A stretch of DNA of 64,000 bases. Source: Patella vulgata (taxonomy: Eukaryota; Mollusca; Gastropoda; Patellidae). Made by a program: the position numbers and the translations under genes. Location of the stretch: contig NC_065880.2 in assembly GCF_932274485.2 (NCBI RefSeq), positions 91,522,730 to 91,586,729 of the forward strand, written 5' to 3'. Under the pieces are notes generated by a model that searched no databases, was not told where the DNA came from, and saw only the letters and a list, made by a program, of their open reading frames with translations. Below are positions 31,083 to 41,928 of the stretch, in pieces; position 1 is the stretch's first letter; every line of letters starts with the position of its first letter.

Positions 31083-31270
31083 ACAACAATAAGAGAGACA
31101 GACAGACAGACAGAGAGAGAGAGAGCGAGAGAGAGAGAGTTTAACCTCCACTCGAGAAAACTAGGTCATATTTGGACTAACATATGGTTTAATCATGGAC
31201 ATTATAAGGTCCATGGTGTAATAAATTATATTTCAATAATTCGCAGTGTCTTTAGCAGTGGGAGGAAATC
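31083..31270 (-). mobile_element. SINE-A 3' half with a small internal insertion
   Basis: GA/GACA run, TTTAACCTCCACTCGAG, then about 35 bp (ATGGACATTATAAGG..) not found in other copies, then AATTCGCAGTGTCTTTAGC. Confidence 0.75.
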
Positions 31271-31343
31271 TACATGAAATTATCTTGCTGTATATATAAA
31301 TATATGAATGGTAAACATCTATAAAAAAAAAACAACAGAAATA

Positions 31344-31945
31344 TCAAGACGACTTTTTAAACGAATTTATATGACATTAATTTACATGTATACGAGGATT
31401 AAGTAACAGTTTATTCTCTATAGAATTCCCTTAACTAAACGTTTATTCATCTTAGACATTGATTTCAAGATGTCTTTTTAAAACAATTTATATGACATTA
31501 GAAGATTGAATTTGTTTTACATGGGGTTTAAGTAACAGTTTATTCTCTAGAGAATTTCCTTAAAGGCTCAATACCACTCTTGTTGTAACAGAATAATATG
31601 TCCCAATCTTTATTCTGGTCAACAAATTGTACTATTTTACAATATTCCAATTAATTGATGATACAAATTTCATCTTAACACACCTAATTTAAAAAATTGG
31701 AAAAATTCAACTAAATGATTTGAAAAGCCTAACGTAAACCTTTTCAAATGTGATTTGGATTTAAAAATATTTTCGAATCCTCTGAAAAGTAAAATAGGAT
31801 GTAATGGATAATTTACACAACAGGTAGGACACATAAACATCTAGTACTTAGAATAAGGCTAATATTTATTTTCTGGAGCTGTCAAGCCAGCAAGAGTGTT
31901 ATTGTCCCTTTAACTATACGTTTATTCATTTTAGACGTTGTTTTT
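31344..31945 (+). repeat. Tandem duplication, second unit split by a TTAA-A MITE
   Basis: Unit 1 starts TCAAGACGACTTTTTAAACG at about 31344. Unit 2 starts TCAAGATGTCTTTTTAAAAC at about 31465. Both continue through AGTAACAGTTTATTCTCTA and GTTTATTCAT. Unit 2 carries the MITE at its TTAA. The units have also drifted by point changes and small indels. Confidence 0.85.
31560..31913 (+). mobile_element. TTAA-A MITE, copy 3, with an empty-site paralogue alongside
   Basis: Bounded by TTAA at 31560-31563 and 31910-31913. The host sequence around it is the second unit of a local tandem duplication. The first unit (about 31344-31460) keeps the uninterrupted site with a single TTAA at 31431-31434. This shows directly that insertion duplicates TTAA. 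Confidence 0.93.
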
Positions 31946-32299
31946 ATTTAGTTACACTGTTAACCTTGACCTTTTGTTCTGTAACCGGAAACGGGAGAAA
32001 TGTAAGAATTATTTTCGCCAGTTTAATGGATGCTGTCAGATCAACAGAGCATTGATCCCGGAAAAATAACATTGTTTTTCTTAAATCCGCATTAGGTAAG
32101 ATTTAGATGAAGAGCTGGCAGTTCTCGCTTTAATAGTTAAAAAATAGATAATGAAAATTACGTTACTCTGAGCCTAGATATTAGCGATACAATTATAGGC
32201 TAGCCTCGGTTGTCATTACTACCGTTGTTACGATAATAAACAAAGTCTCGATTATCCAGTTTTACGATAACCGTATCCACCACAAAACGTATTTAAATA

Positions 32300-33843
32300 T
32301 ATACTCAGCCAAATTAAAAACTTGACACTCGGGATTTTTGGGACTAGATTTTTATATTTGGTTTAAGGCAACTATTTTAGTGTTATATTGTGCACAGACG
32401 ACCTTGACATCAACAGAAAGCAAGAATACGCCTCGCCGAAAGTCCTTGACATTGATAACGTTCGTGATGTCACAGTACCCCCCAAAATGAAATTCACAGA
32501 CTTAGAGAACAATCGAAATAAAGTGTTTAGTAATGGTTGTGGCCTCCTCTAGCGTCTCGTACTGCCACACAACGTCTTCTCATGGATCTCAGAACATTAT
32601 TAAACACTGCCCGAGGAAGACGTCGCCACTGCTCAGCAAGAGCATGTTGAAGGTCCTGCAACGTCAGTGGTGGATTCACTTGCTGACGAACACGTCGACC
32701 CAGTTCGTCCCAGATGTGTTCAATAGGATTAAGGTCGGGGCTAAGCGACGGCCTATCCAGGACTTGGACACCGGCATTTCTTAAAAAATCCTGGGTAGCA
32801 ATTGCTGTATGGGGTCGAGCAATGTCTTGTTGAAACGTTAGTCCAGGCCCATGTCTCTGCATAAACGGAAGAAGAACAGATTGCAAAATCTGATCCCTGT
32901 ACTGGACAGCATTTAAGTTCCCTTGGACAACAACAAGAGGAGAACGTCCATGTGCACAAAAAGAACCCCAAACCATGACGCTGCCGCCACCAAATCGGTC
33001 AACTTCTCTGACGCATACTTGAGCGTAACGTTCACCTCGTCTGCGGTACACTCGGACCCTGCCATCGGCAAATCTCAAAGTGAATAGAGATTCGTCAGTA
33101 AAGACAACCGAATTCCACTGTCTTTGAGTAAATCTTATGTGTCTTGTGGCCCACACAAGTCGGTTACAGCGATGAAGAGGTGTCAATATTGGTCCATTAA
33201 TTATAGTGCCTCCGAGCTCGAAGACCAGCAGCCTGCAAGCGATTTCGAACAGTTTGTGCAGTTACCCTTCCACCAAACATCTCTCTACTTGTGGAGGTTG
33301 CAGTGACAAATCTGTTTCTAAGATGACGTAATCGTATTGCTTGATCTTCCTGGAGTGACGTCACACGTGGCGCTCCCGCCCTTGGGCGGTCGGCAATAGT
33401 TCCAGTTTGAAGCACTCTCATTCTAAGATTAATTATTGTCTGGCGTGAACAATTAAAGGCTCTTGCAACAGTGACCACAGACTGACCAGCATAGAGCCTA
33501 CCTATAGCACGTAGACGTTCTACATTTGAAAGGCGCGGCATTTTCTAACAAAGATGAAAATAACAATTTTAATTTGTTTTTCCAGTTCAAGTTACGTGTG
33601 CGTGTTCATTTTAAGCAAACTTGCATCGATTGACCTCACGAGTTTGTGCTTGCACGTATTTTTCAGGTATTTCATCTTTATATGCTCAAAAGTCACGTGA
33701 TCCACGTGACTTTATAATTTTATGAAATTAAAGGCTTCTTACTACTTACTATCGTTAGAAACACTTTAAAATTTATTTGACTTACCAGAAAAAAAAATTT
33801 GTTGAAATTCATCAGTGTCAAGTTTTTAATTTGGCTGAGTATA
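32300..33843 (-). mobile_element. Tc1/mariner DNA transposon, near full length
   Basis: Perfect 29-bp inverted repeats beginning TATACTCAGCC lie at 32300-32328 and 33815-33843. The TA dinucleotides at the ends match the Tc1 TA target. Length is about 1.54 kb. The interior carries a DD34E transposase on the minus strand. The element interrupts a TTAA-B MITE whose halves lie at about 32085-32299 and 33844-33989, so it is the younger of the two. Confidence 0.95.
32527..33541 (-). pseudogene. Tc1-family DD34E transposase, one frameshift
   Basis: This is a cut-and-paste transposase of the IS630/Tc1/mariner superfamily. The N-terminal part (33541 down to 33197) has the paired helix-turn-helix region, with VARAFNCSRQTI and a GRPR-like linker, ADRPRAGAPR. 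The C-terminal part (33186 down to 32527) has the catalytic domain: VVFTDES (first Asp), QQDIARPHTA (second Asp; the family usually has QQDNARPHTA) and SPDLNPIEHIWDEL (Glu), with 34 residues between the last two, giving DD34E. It ends in RGGHNHY. The two parts are in different frames. A single-base shift near 33200-33215, in the stretch encoding RARRHYN, explains this, because the second frame read upstream gives NGPILTPLHR as the family expects. The rest of the frame is open, which suggests a fairly young copy. Confidence 0.93.
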
Positions 33844-34054
33844 CTAATATCGCAGGCTAGCGATGTCATCGATAGTTGATTATGGTCTTGGTAAGTTAAT
33901 TAATGTTTAATTAATGGTTTAGATAACAATTCAGGTTTAAAGAAAGACCTGCAATAAGCAGATTTAGCTCTTGCATAATGAATGTTTAAAAGATCTAATC
34001 GACATTGAACATCCGGGTTTATTTTGTCGATTACACTAGATATGGGTCGGAATG

Positions 34055-34274
34055 TCCCTGGCGTTCCTTTAGATCATAAGTCTGTCATTGAGTCAACTGG
34101 CGTGATTTCGATTCCAAGCTTCAACGTGACAAGGAGTAGGGTCGCCTGTCCAACTTCGTGGGTTTCCTCCTGGTTCTCCGGTTTCCTCCCACACGCAAGA
34201 AGTTATTGAAATAAAATTGAACCATATGTTAGTCCCCAAATGACGTAGTTTGTGTCGAGTGGACGTTAAACCCC

Positions 34275-34306
<32 letters not shown>
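34055..34306 (+). mobile_element. SINE-A, lacking the A box
   Basis: GATCATAAGTCTGTCATTG, TCGATTCCAAGC in the B-box position, body and GTGGACGTTAAACCCC with a 30-bp CT run. Confidence 0.84.
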
Positions 34307-34308
<2 letters not shown>

Positions 34309-34467
34309 CAGATCCCAGAAGAATATTTAGGAATGGAAAATGGTAATTTTATCCGAAAAACGAACGATAGCATCTGGATTAAAAATATGTCGCTGATTGC
34401 TGAGACCAAGCATTCATCAAACAAGGTGATCGCATTTACAATAGAGGGGGTGGGAGGGGTGAGAATT

Positions 34468-34562
34468 GATGGTCGAACGGTTAGTACGTGAGTGCTGTAT
34501 TATAACGTCTGTCATTTGACTCAATAACAGACCTTATGATACAACACGCACGCGCTAACAAT
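34468..34562. mobile_element. Two SINE-A heads, head-to-head hairpin
   Basis: GATGGTCGAACGGTTAGTAC and GTCTGTCATTTGA on the plus strand are followed directly by their inverted counterpart (CTCAATAACAGACC to CACGCGCTAAC). Bodies and tails are missing. Confidence 0.65.
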
Positions 34563-35259
34563 TATACACATAGACCAGATTCATTAAATCTATGACGTGT
34601 ATGGAAGCGCAATGTCACGCTTTCATTCAAAACGGTTTAACAAGGCGCAATAATTATAGTTCTGTTTTTCTGTTAATGCTGCCTTAGGCACCGTAAATTT
34701 AGCCAAACATCGGTAATTGGTAGGTAGCTGTATTCTTGAATCTGGCGTGTCTAATGAGGGATGTTTAACACGTTACGGCAAATTCAATATAACCGTAAAG
34801 ACCATCGTGCTCTGAATTTCTCAACGGTTTGTCATAGCCATAATAAACACTACATTAATTCAAAGTCAAATCAACTGACATCGATTCAAATTACTGTATT
34901 TATGGTTTTGTGCATTTTTAGTTTTTGAAAACATAAATAAGGGTAATTATTTCAGCAAATCAATTTATTTAAGCAGGAAGCCTGTATCAAGAATCGGTGT
35001 TCTAAAATAAGACCATTGTTGGTGAGGATTCTATTTTAACTCTTATTCACAAAGAGAGTGCGGGCGAGAGAAAGAGATCGGGGTGAACTCGACACAAACG
35101 TCGGGACTATTTCAAAGGTTGCCAGGCAACGAAACATACGCCCACAGCAGCTAAATCGTCCGGGCGGTCAACAAGAGTTGTTGCGTATTTATTCTTTTGT
35201 AGGTAATTAGGGACATTTACAAGACAATTTCAAACAGATCAGATTACAATTTTCGTCAT
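34563..35259. other. Unassigned AT-rich stretch
   Basis: No gene seen. The part at 35112-35175 (AGGTTGCCAGGCAACGAAAC, GTCCGGGCGGTCAAC) is a diverged single relative of the 106-bp tandem unit at 48.2 kb. Confidence 0.45.
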
Positions 35260-36160
35260 TTGAGGGTTCACAGGGCTCTACAAACTGAAACAAGGGCCTT
35301 CACCCTGGAAGTATTTTATAGAAATTGTTGAAATTTGACAGGCTTTTTCGTTTCACTAATTTAAATAATGCATATAAATTTCATACAAATCGGATGATAA
35401 TTTTTGTCATTTGAACGTTTACAAGATTCACAAAGTAAAACAAGAACCATAACTCTAGCAGTAATTGACGAAAATTGCTGAAATTCCATATACATCGGTT
35501 TCACTTATTTTAATGATGCATATAAATTTCATACACATCGGATGATAACTTTCATCAATCGAGCATTAACAAGGTTTAACAAAGTGAAACAAGGGCCATA
35601 ACTGTAGAAGTAATTATTGTTAATTGCTGAAATTCAATAAGCTTTGTCGTTTCAAAAATCTAAATGATGCATATAAATTTCATACAGAGTGTTAAAGCGT
35701 TCACAAGGTTCAACAAAGTGAAACAAGGGCCATAACTCTAGATGTAATTAACGGAAATTGCTGAAATTCAATAAGCTTCTTTGTTTCACTAATTTCAATG
35801 ACGCATATAAATTTCATACAGATCGGTAGATAACTTTTGATGTTAGGGTGTTCACAAGCTGCAACAAAGTGAAACAAGGGCCATAACTCTAGATGTAATT
35901 AACGGAAATTGCTGAAATTCAATAAGCTTCTTTGTTTCACTAATTTAAATGACGCATATAAATTTCATACAGATCGGTAGATAACTTTTGATGTTAGGGT
36001 GTTCACAAGCTGCAACAAAGCGAAACAAGGGCCATAACTCTAGATGTAATTAATGGAACATTAAAGAGGCTTTATCATCTGACTAATGTAAATAGCATAT
36101 ATAAATCTAAAAACAATCGGATGATAACTGTTGGCGTTAGAGCGTTCACAAGAAATTGTG
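35260..36160 (+). repeat. Tandem array, about 150-bp unit, six copies
   Basis: AAGTGAAACAAGGGCCATAA (or a variant) recurs near 35289, 35434, 35588, 35720, 35872 and 36024, with spacings of 145, 154, 132, 152 and 152 bp. Each unit also has CATATAAATTTCATACA and TTGCTGAAATT. The units starting near 35720 and 35872 are almost identical. The array ends in GGACGGACGGGCCGACAGAC. Similar GGGCCATAACTC repeats are common in bivalves and gastropods to my knowledge. Confidence 0.88.
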
Positions 36161-36261
36161 GACGGACGGGCCGACAGACGTACGGACGAGGCGTGAACGT
36201 ATAAAAAGAAAACCGGAGAACCCAGCAAAAACATAATCATAACGTTGCAGGTCAGATCCAT

Positions 36262-36440
36262 GTGACAAGGCCAGGCTCACGAGATGTAAATAGGGCTAAC
36301 ACTAACCCTAACGCGAGACCTATAGTGCTACGCCTTACACTAACCCTAACCGACAATCCTAGGCAACAATCACGTGCCCTAATCCTGTTTACATCTCGTG
36401 ACCTTGGGGAAATATGAATTTGGCCTAGCCAAATAGATCG
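36262..36440 (+). mobile_element. Telomere-like MITE (family T), eroded ends
   Basis: AAGGCCAGGCTCACGAGATG to CCTTGGGGAAATATGAATTT, with ACACTAACCCTAACG-type interior and the shared AACAATCACGTGCCCTAA segment. The termini are partly lost. Confidence 0.72.
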
Positions 36441-36506
36441 AGTCTAAAGCTGTACAGGCGACTCTACTCTCGTGTACAACATTCAGTTTATCGGGATTTA
36501 CCGACA

Positions 36507-36717
36507 GCTGTCTAGTCGTTCGTATGGGACGAAAAACCGAGGACCCGTGTATACATTGCGTGCACGTAAAAGATTCCTTGGCGGCTGGAATTCGATATAA
36601 GAGTAGGCCATAGTGCCGCTGCCCGTGCAAAATGTCCTTATAGCACACAATATGGCATATTGCCGTCTTCATTAGCCCATTCGGAGCAGAACAGTATGCC
36701 CCCATTTCATTTTATTT
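36507..36717 (+). mobile_element. SINE-B 3' part
   Basis: GACAGCTGTCTAGTCGTTCG, the body through GTGCCGCTGCCCGTGC, a deletion in the 3' signature (AGAACAGTATGCCCCC) and an ATTTC tail. Confidence 0.82.
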
Positions 36718-36719
36718 TT

Positions 36720-37450
36720 TCTTGTGTACAACATTCGGGTCGGGAACACGTCATTTGACTTAATGACAAACGTTACCATGTAAAGTGGACTTGGGCCACT
36801 ACACAACCCCACCACTTCTGTGAGATAAAAAGTCGAATTCCATTTGAAGAGCTCCGGGGAAGAACGATCTAACTCACTTTTTAAACAAACCCCAGTTAAT
36901 GGCGTCATCCAGTAGCAAACCGTATAAGCTTTTTGTGGAACAATCATTTTCAGGTAAAAACGATCGGAGTCACATCGAACCAAGGCCCTTCTGAAATGAC
37001 CTCCCGGACAAATGCCAGTCCATCGTACCCTTTATTTAACCTTAATTTGCCTGAAAAGTTGAAGTCAGTTGTACTGGTAATTATGATTCGTATTAAACAT
37101 CATTTTGAAGTTATAATTAAACTCAATCGTTGCTTTGTTGGCGTCAAAGATTCTCGTCCAAAAGTCTGTTTTGCCTTTTATGCCAAGAGACAAAAATGTG
37201 ACTTAGATCGTTCTTCCCCTGTTTTTTTCTTTATCATTATCCTTGGAATAACTTTCCAAGCTCATTACTTTATTTCAACAAGTTTCTTGTGTTGTAATTT
37301 TAAACTCCTTAGTTCACTTGTACCATAAAGGTCGAATTTATTTCTCTTTAATGTTTCGTTGGTGTATTTTAGGACATGGACTTGAAAGATATTTCAACAT
37401 CTTCCTACATATGTATGACAAATTTAAAAGTATCTTAAGACTTCTTATTT
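36720..37450. other. Unassigned stretch
   Basis: GATCGTTCTTCCCC near 37208 and its inverse near 36862-36875, with TTAACCTTAATTTGCC between, suggest decayed repeats. The frames at 36672-36983 (minus) and 36933-37328 (plus) show no domain or splice support. Confidence 0.35.
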
Positions 37451-37453
37451 ATC

Positions 37454-37738
37454 GGGAGTCGAGGTGACTTAATGAGTAGGCGCTAAACAAGATGACCCAG
37501 GTTGGAGTGGTTTCGAGTTTTCGGGACCTGACAAGAAAAACCCGGGGACCCGTGTAGGCCCTACACGTTGGCGTACACTTAAAGAAACCCCTGTTAGATG
37601 GAATTCGATGAAAGAGTAGACCCTAGTACCGCTGCCCGGACAAAATGTCCCCCATAACACAATGTATGGTATCTGCCCGTCTTCCTTAGCCCAGTTGGAG
37701 CAGAACAGTAGGATATTAAACTCCATTTTATTTCATTT
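37454..37738 (+). mobile_element. SINE-B, diverged
   Basis: GGGAGTCGAGGTGACTTAATG head, a body with AAAACCCGGGGACCC, and AGTAGGATATTAAACTCC with a TTTATTTC tail. More divergent than its neighbours, so probably older. Confidence 0.75.
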
Positions 37739-37789
37739 GTCGGCCATCTTGAGCCGACCGACACGTCAGATTGGTTTCTAACGGTTAGA

Positions 37790-37960
37790 GCTAAATGATA
37801 AGGCAAGCTCAATTTGTCGTCATAGGTCACGAGATGTAAACGAGGCAAGCGCTAATCCCAACTCTAACCCTGAACCTAGCCCCAATGCGTGGCCTAACCG
37901 TTTTTTTACATCTCAACGACCTTGACAAAAACTGAGCTGGCCTTAACAAATAAATTTAGC
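37790..37960 (+). mobile_element. Telomere-like MITE (family T)
   Basis: GCTAAATGATAAGGCAAGCTC to GCCTTAACAAATAAATTTAGC. The interior is shortened but still has CTAACCCTGAACCTAGCCCC. Confidence 0.78.
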
Positions 37961-38000
37961 CGTTCCTTACCGAATAATTTAGAAATGTATTATGTAAGAT

Positions 38001-38341
38001 TCAAACATACATTATGTCTAAATTATTAATTAGACATTAATTAATTTCTAATCAACTCTCAATGCCATTGCTAGCCTGCGATATTTACTGGATTTGAATA
38101 CATTTTTTTTTATGGTGCATGATTTAACGTCAAAACAGATAATCGAGACTTTGTTTTTTTATCTTACCGACTATAGTAATGATGATCGAGGCCAGCCCTA
38201 AAATTCAATCACTAATATCTCGGTTCAGGGTGGAACAATTGGACTGAAATTTTCAACATATTCTGTTTACGTTATCTAGTTTTTAACTATTATAGCGAAA
38301 ACTGTTAACTCTTTATCTAATCTTCCATAATACCCCTTTAA
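38001..38341 (-). mobile_element. TTAA-B MITE, complete but old
   Basis: Starts with a decayed TCAA at 38001 followed by ACATACATTATG and ends at TTAA 38338-38341. The interior shows family segments such as AGCCTGCGATATTTACTGG and CGAGACTTTG. Confidence 0.8.
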
Positions 38342-38345
38342 ATAA

Positions 38346-38600
38346 GAAGCCGGGTCATTCCCGCTATAATATTTTTCACGATAAAAGCCTCGATCGTTAG
38401 TGTAATTACTACGATTATTTACGAAGTAACAAGCTGGGTCGTTCTCGCTATAATATTTTTCACGATAAAAGCCTCGATCGTTAGTGTAATTACTACGATT
38501 ATTTACGAAGTAACAGAAGCTGGGTCGTTCTCGCTATAATATTTTTCACGATAAAAGCCTCGATCGTTAGTGTAATTACTACGATTATTTACGAAGTAAC
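38346..38600 (+). repeat. Tandem repeat, 84-86 bp, three copies
   Basis: AAGCTGGGTCGTTCTCGC, then TATAATATTTTTCACG, CCTCGATCGTTAGTG and TTTACGAAGTAAC, repeated with starts 84 and 86 bp apart and very few differences. Confidence 0.9.
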
Positions 38601-38695
38601 GATTGTCCGTTTTAAAGTAACGATCCGCCATTGGCATTTGTCACGAATATATCAATTTACCCGCGGCTTAATCCAAGCTAATATGTACTCAGGCC

Positions 38696-38918
38696 CCAAG
38701 TTCACAAAGCATTCTCAGACTTTAGTTAAGAATTTACTTAAAATTGCTCTGCTTATTTTAACTAAAATATAGCCTTTTATAAAACTTTTGTTGTTTTAAC
38801 ATATCAAATACATCAATAAGAAACTATGTGCAAAGTTTTGTGTTCCTGGATCAAAGATATTTCTCATAAACAGTGATTGAAAGTCGAGTAAATCTTAACT
38901 TAATTCTGAGAATGCTTT
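38696..38918 (+). mobile_element. MITE with GGCCC and CATTCTCAGAC ends, copy 1
   Basis: Begins AGGCCCCAAGTTCACAAAGC followed by ATTCTCAGACTTTAG, and ends inverted with TTCTGAGAATGCTTTGTT. The right tip is cut where a SINE-A begins. Confidence 0.72.
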
Positions 38919-39060
38919 GTTAACGTCCACTCGACACAAACTACGTCATTTCGGGACTAACATATGGTTCGATTTTATTTCAGTAATTCGCTTGCGCCTA
39001 GGGGTCTTTAGCAGTAGCAGCAAACCGGAGGACCCGGAGAAAACCCATTTCATTTCATTT
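38919..39060 (-). mobile_element. SINE-A 3' part
   Basis: AACGTCCACTCGACACAAAC to ACCCGGAGAAAACCC, abutting ATTTCATTTCATTT that looks like a SINE-B tail. The GA run is missing. Confidence 0.75.
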
Positions 39061-39071
39061 ACAACTTGCGC

Positions 39072-39092
39072 TATATATATATATATATATAT
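39072..39092. repeat. (TA)n microsatellite
   Basis: About ten TA units next to the TTAA-B MITE at 39097. Confidence 0.85.
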
Positions 39093-39096
39093 TACA

Positions 39097-39505
39097 TTAA
39101 AGATACATTATGGGAGATTCGATAACGAGTTGGCAGTTCTCATTATAATAGTTAAAAACTAGATAATGTAAAGGCAATTTGCTGAAAATTGCATTCAAAT
39201 TGATCCACTCTGAACCGAGAACTAAGCGAATGAAATTTCCGCCTAGCCTCGTTCATCATTACTAAAGTCAGTACGATAAACAGCATAGTCTCGATTATCC
39301 ATTTAATCGTTAAATCGTGAAGGAAAGTTATGCAGTAAATCGGCTCATAATCCACTTAAGATCGCAGGCTAGCGATGATATCGAGAGTTGATTATGGTCT
39401 TGTCATGTTAATTAATGTCTAATTAATAGTTTATATAACATTTCAGGGCTAAAGAAAGAACTGCAATAGGCAGATTTAGCTCTTTAATTCATAATGTATG
39501 TTTAA
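39097..39505 (+). mobile_element. TTAA-B MITE, complete
   Basis: TTAA at 39097-39100 and 39502-39505, 409 bp. The ends AAGATACATTATGGGAG and, inverted, AACATACATTATG are well kept. The small minus-strand frame inside it is not a gene. Confidence 0.88.
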
Positions 39506-39951
39506 ATGCGTTCTTTTTTTGCGCAGTTGTTGTTTGTATCCGAGATTTATTGTCAAAGACAAGTAAAAAACGAAACGAAATAGATTTACTGTTCATGTGG
39601 CATCAAGGTTATAATTATGGAAAGATTTGTTGCCTATAAATTTGATACTACTTTCTTTTCCAAGGGTTGATAATGACCGCATGTCATCAATTTCACATCC
39701 CACGGATAAAATTAATAGTTCACTGCCTTGAAATGCATTTCAGTTTTTTATAGAACAACTTGTCAGCATTAAAATTTGTTTCTATACAATATTGGATTTA
39801 GCCAATTTTTCAAAGTGCTTGTCGCTGCACATTTACCATTAAGAGGCATGTGGTCTCCTTTATTGTTGAAATGGCATCAGGATATAACAAATGTTTCAGT
39901 TCGCTTTTACGGTATTAAATTTGTTTCTACCAGATTGGAATTCTTTAATGT

Positions 39952-40330
39952 CAATCTCATTTAAATACAGATTTATATTTCGTTTCGTCTTTTTTTTATA
40001 TATATGCTTTCGATGACCTACACTGCACGAAGATCTGATCGGTTGTACTGGAAGGTGGTGTCAGGGGTCGTACGAGCGGCTTTTGATCCTATGACGCCAG
40101 ACATTGATTAATCAATCACCGTTGGCGTTTCTAGTGGTTTACTCATAGTTCCGTGCATCAAACGCAAAAAAGTCACCGTAACAGACCGTTTCATTGGCTA
40201 ATGTCTCACTTCAACCAGAACGCCGGTAATATAACAACTCTTCCAGATCCTAGTGTAGTAAAGACAAGTAAAGGGAAATTTCGAACTATAAAAAACGAAA
40301 CGAAATAGAATCTGTGTTTTAATCAGATTG
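39952..40330 (-). mobile_element. 9-bp-TSD MITE (MULE-like), complete
   Basis: Starts CAATCTCATTTAAATACAG and ends GTTTTAATCAGATTG, 379 bp. The flanks CTTTAATGT and ATCGAATGT agree at six of nine positions. Confidence 0.85.
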
Positions 40331-40652
40331 ATCGAATGTCTCAAAGCGTTACTGTACGTTTACCATTAAAGAGCAAGGGGACCACAGTGGAATAGTGAGT
40401 AGGGCGTCCCGGGTTTCATTCAGCTGTTAGCCGAGAAAGCATAAGTTTCCAGCTTATTTACCGGAGGATCTACAAAGGAACTAACCATTTGGCAAAGAAG
40501 ATGTCAAGGTATTTCAAAACATGTGGGCTGACATTATTAAAATAAATATAATGTTCTTTTAATAAGACACGTGATGATGATGGGATGAAATAGATCAATT
40601 TCATTCAGCTATAATGTGTTTTATTCTCTTCCATTCCTATTCCCAGATTACC

Positions 40653-40830
40653 CACAAACATTGTACAAGAGCTAAATCTGTCTATTGCAGGTCTTTCTTA
40701 AGGCTTCAAATGTTATATAAACTATTAATTAGACCTTTATTTACACGACAAGCTCAAAATGAACACTGTAGACCCTCGGATGGCTTGGATACAACTTGGA
40801 TTTAAACAGTGGTCCATTTAAAATTAAATC
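40653..40830 (-). mobile_element. TTAA-B MITE, fragment
   Basis: ACAAGAGCTAAATCTGTCT, GCAGGTCTTTCTT and CTATTAATTAGACC are the family's end segment. The other half is lost. Confidence 0.7.
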
Positions 40831-40890
40831 AATAAATAGCCGACTAAGCTAACGTTTACCGTTAGTCACTGACTACCAATGAAAAGTATA

Positions 40891-41110
40891 CTGAACTGGG
40901 CTAATGAAGACGGGCATACGCCATACAGTGTGCTATGAGAGAAATTTTGCCCGGACAGTGCCACTACGGCCTACTCCTATATCGAATTCCAACTGTCAAG
41001 GGATCTTTTGCGTGCACGCCAATGTGTACACGGGACCTCGGTTTTTCGTCCCATCGGAAAGACTAGAGAGCTGCCCTTGTCAGGCCCTCCGTCCTGCATC
41101 ACTGACAAAT
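40891..41110 (-). mobile_element. SINE-B, lacking tail and head
   Basis: GAACTGGGCTAATGAAGACG through the body to GTCCTGCATCACTGAC. A small piece of a SINE-B head lies in plus orientation at 40379-40450. Confidence 0.82.
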
Positions 41111-41576
41111 TTTCCTAGGAACTGGGTGATCCAGTGTGCACCTGCGGTGCGGCCTCGCTTCGTAGGCTCGATCATTTACCGACCAAATTTCGAGTAACGG
41201 ATAGGTTTATAAGGGACTGGGTGATACAGACTGCTACAAACAAATCTTATTTCCGGGCTGATGAAGACGGATATCGCGCTTCAAGTTTGATTTGTAATTA
41301 ATAACGCTGTTAAATGGCCAATTTAATTACATCGGAAGCTGAATAATGATCAAATAAGGCCTCGTTGGCAATAAAAACGACGGGTAGTGTTAGAACTAGT
41401 GAGTATTGTGGGATGTTAGCAGACGAAATGCCTTGAGGACGTGAAAACAAAGATGGCGGCTGAAATACCTTCTTATATACTATAATATATAGCCAAGCAG
41501 TAGTAAGAAGTTTTATTTTAATCCCTTCAAGTGCCTGTGAACCACGCGGAAAATCTGGATGAACTTTCTCGGCCAA

Positions 41577-41872
41577 TGTTAGACCCGAAATGACCTAGTT
41601 TGTGTCGAGTGGAGAGAGAGAGAGAAAGATGGGATTTAACGTCCACTTGACACAAACTAGGTCATTTCGGGACTAACATACCGTTTAATTTTATTTCAAT
41701 AATTCGTTTGCGCGTAGGGATCTTTAGCATTGGGAGGAAACCCGAGGACCCGGAGAAAACCCACGAGGTTGGATAGACAATCCCACTCCTTGTCACGTAC
41801 AACCGGGAAATCGAAACCACGCCAGTTGACTCAATGACAGACCTAATGATACATCGCGCACCCCCCCCCCCC
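41577..41872 (-). mobile_element. SINE-A, with an inverted 3' scrap at its tail
   Basis: 41577-41613 (plus) is GACCCGAAATGACCTAGTTTG..GTGG, and 41614-41872 (minus) is a near full copy with GA run, body and head cut by a C run. The two share the GA run head to head. Confidence 0.82.
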
Positions 41873-41928
41873 GCACCCACCATGTAAAGGGTAAACACCA
41901 CGTGGTCATAGATCATTCACATCAATCC

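Larger units (their letters stand above)
32085..33989 (+). mobile_element. TTAA-B MITE split by a Tc1 transposon
   Basis: The left part (about 32085-32299) carries GATTTAGATGAAGAGCTGGC through CGATTATCC. The right part (33844-33989) carries ATCGCAGGCTAGCGATG through TTGCATAATGAATG and ends at TTAA 33986-33989. The Tc1 at 32300-33843 lies exactly between them. Confidence 0.85.

Noticed and set aside
32533-32784. Plus-strand frames across the Tc1 element
   Set aside because: They are antisense shadows of the transposase.
36933-37328. 131-codon frame
   Set aside because: No recognisable domain, no Kozak or splice support, and AT-rich composition like the surrounding noncoding DNA.
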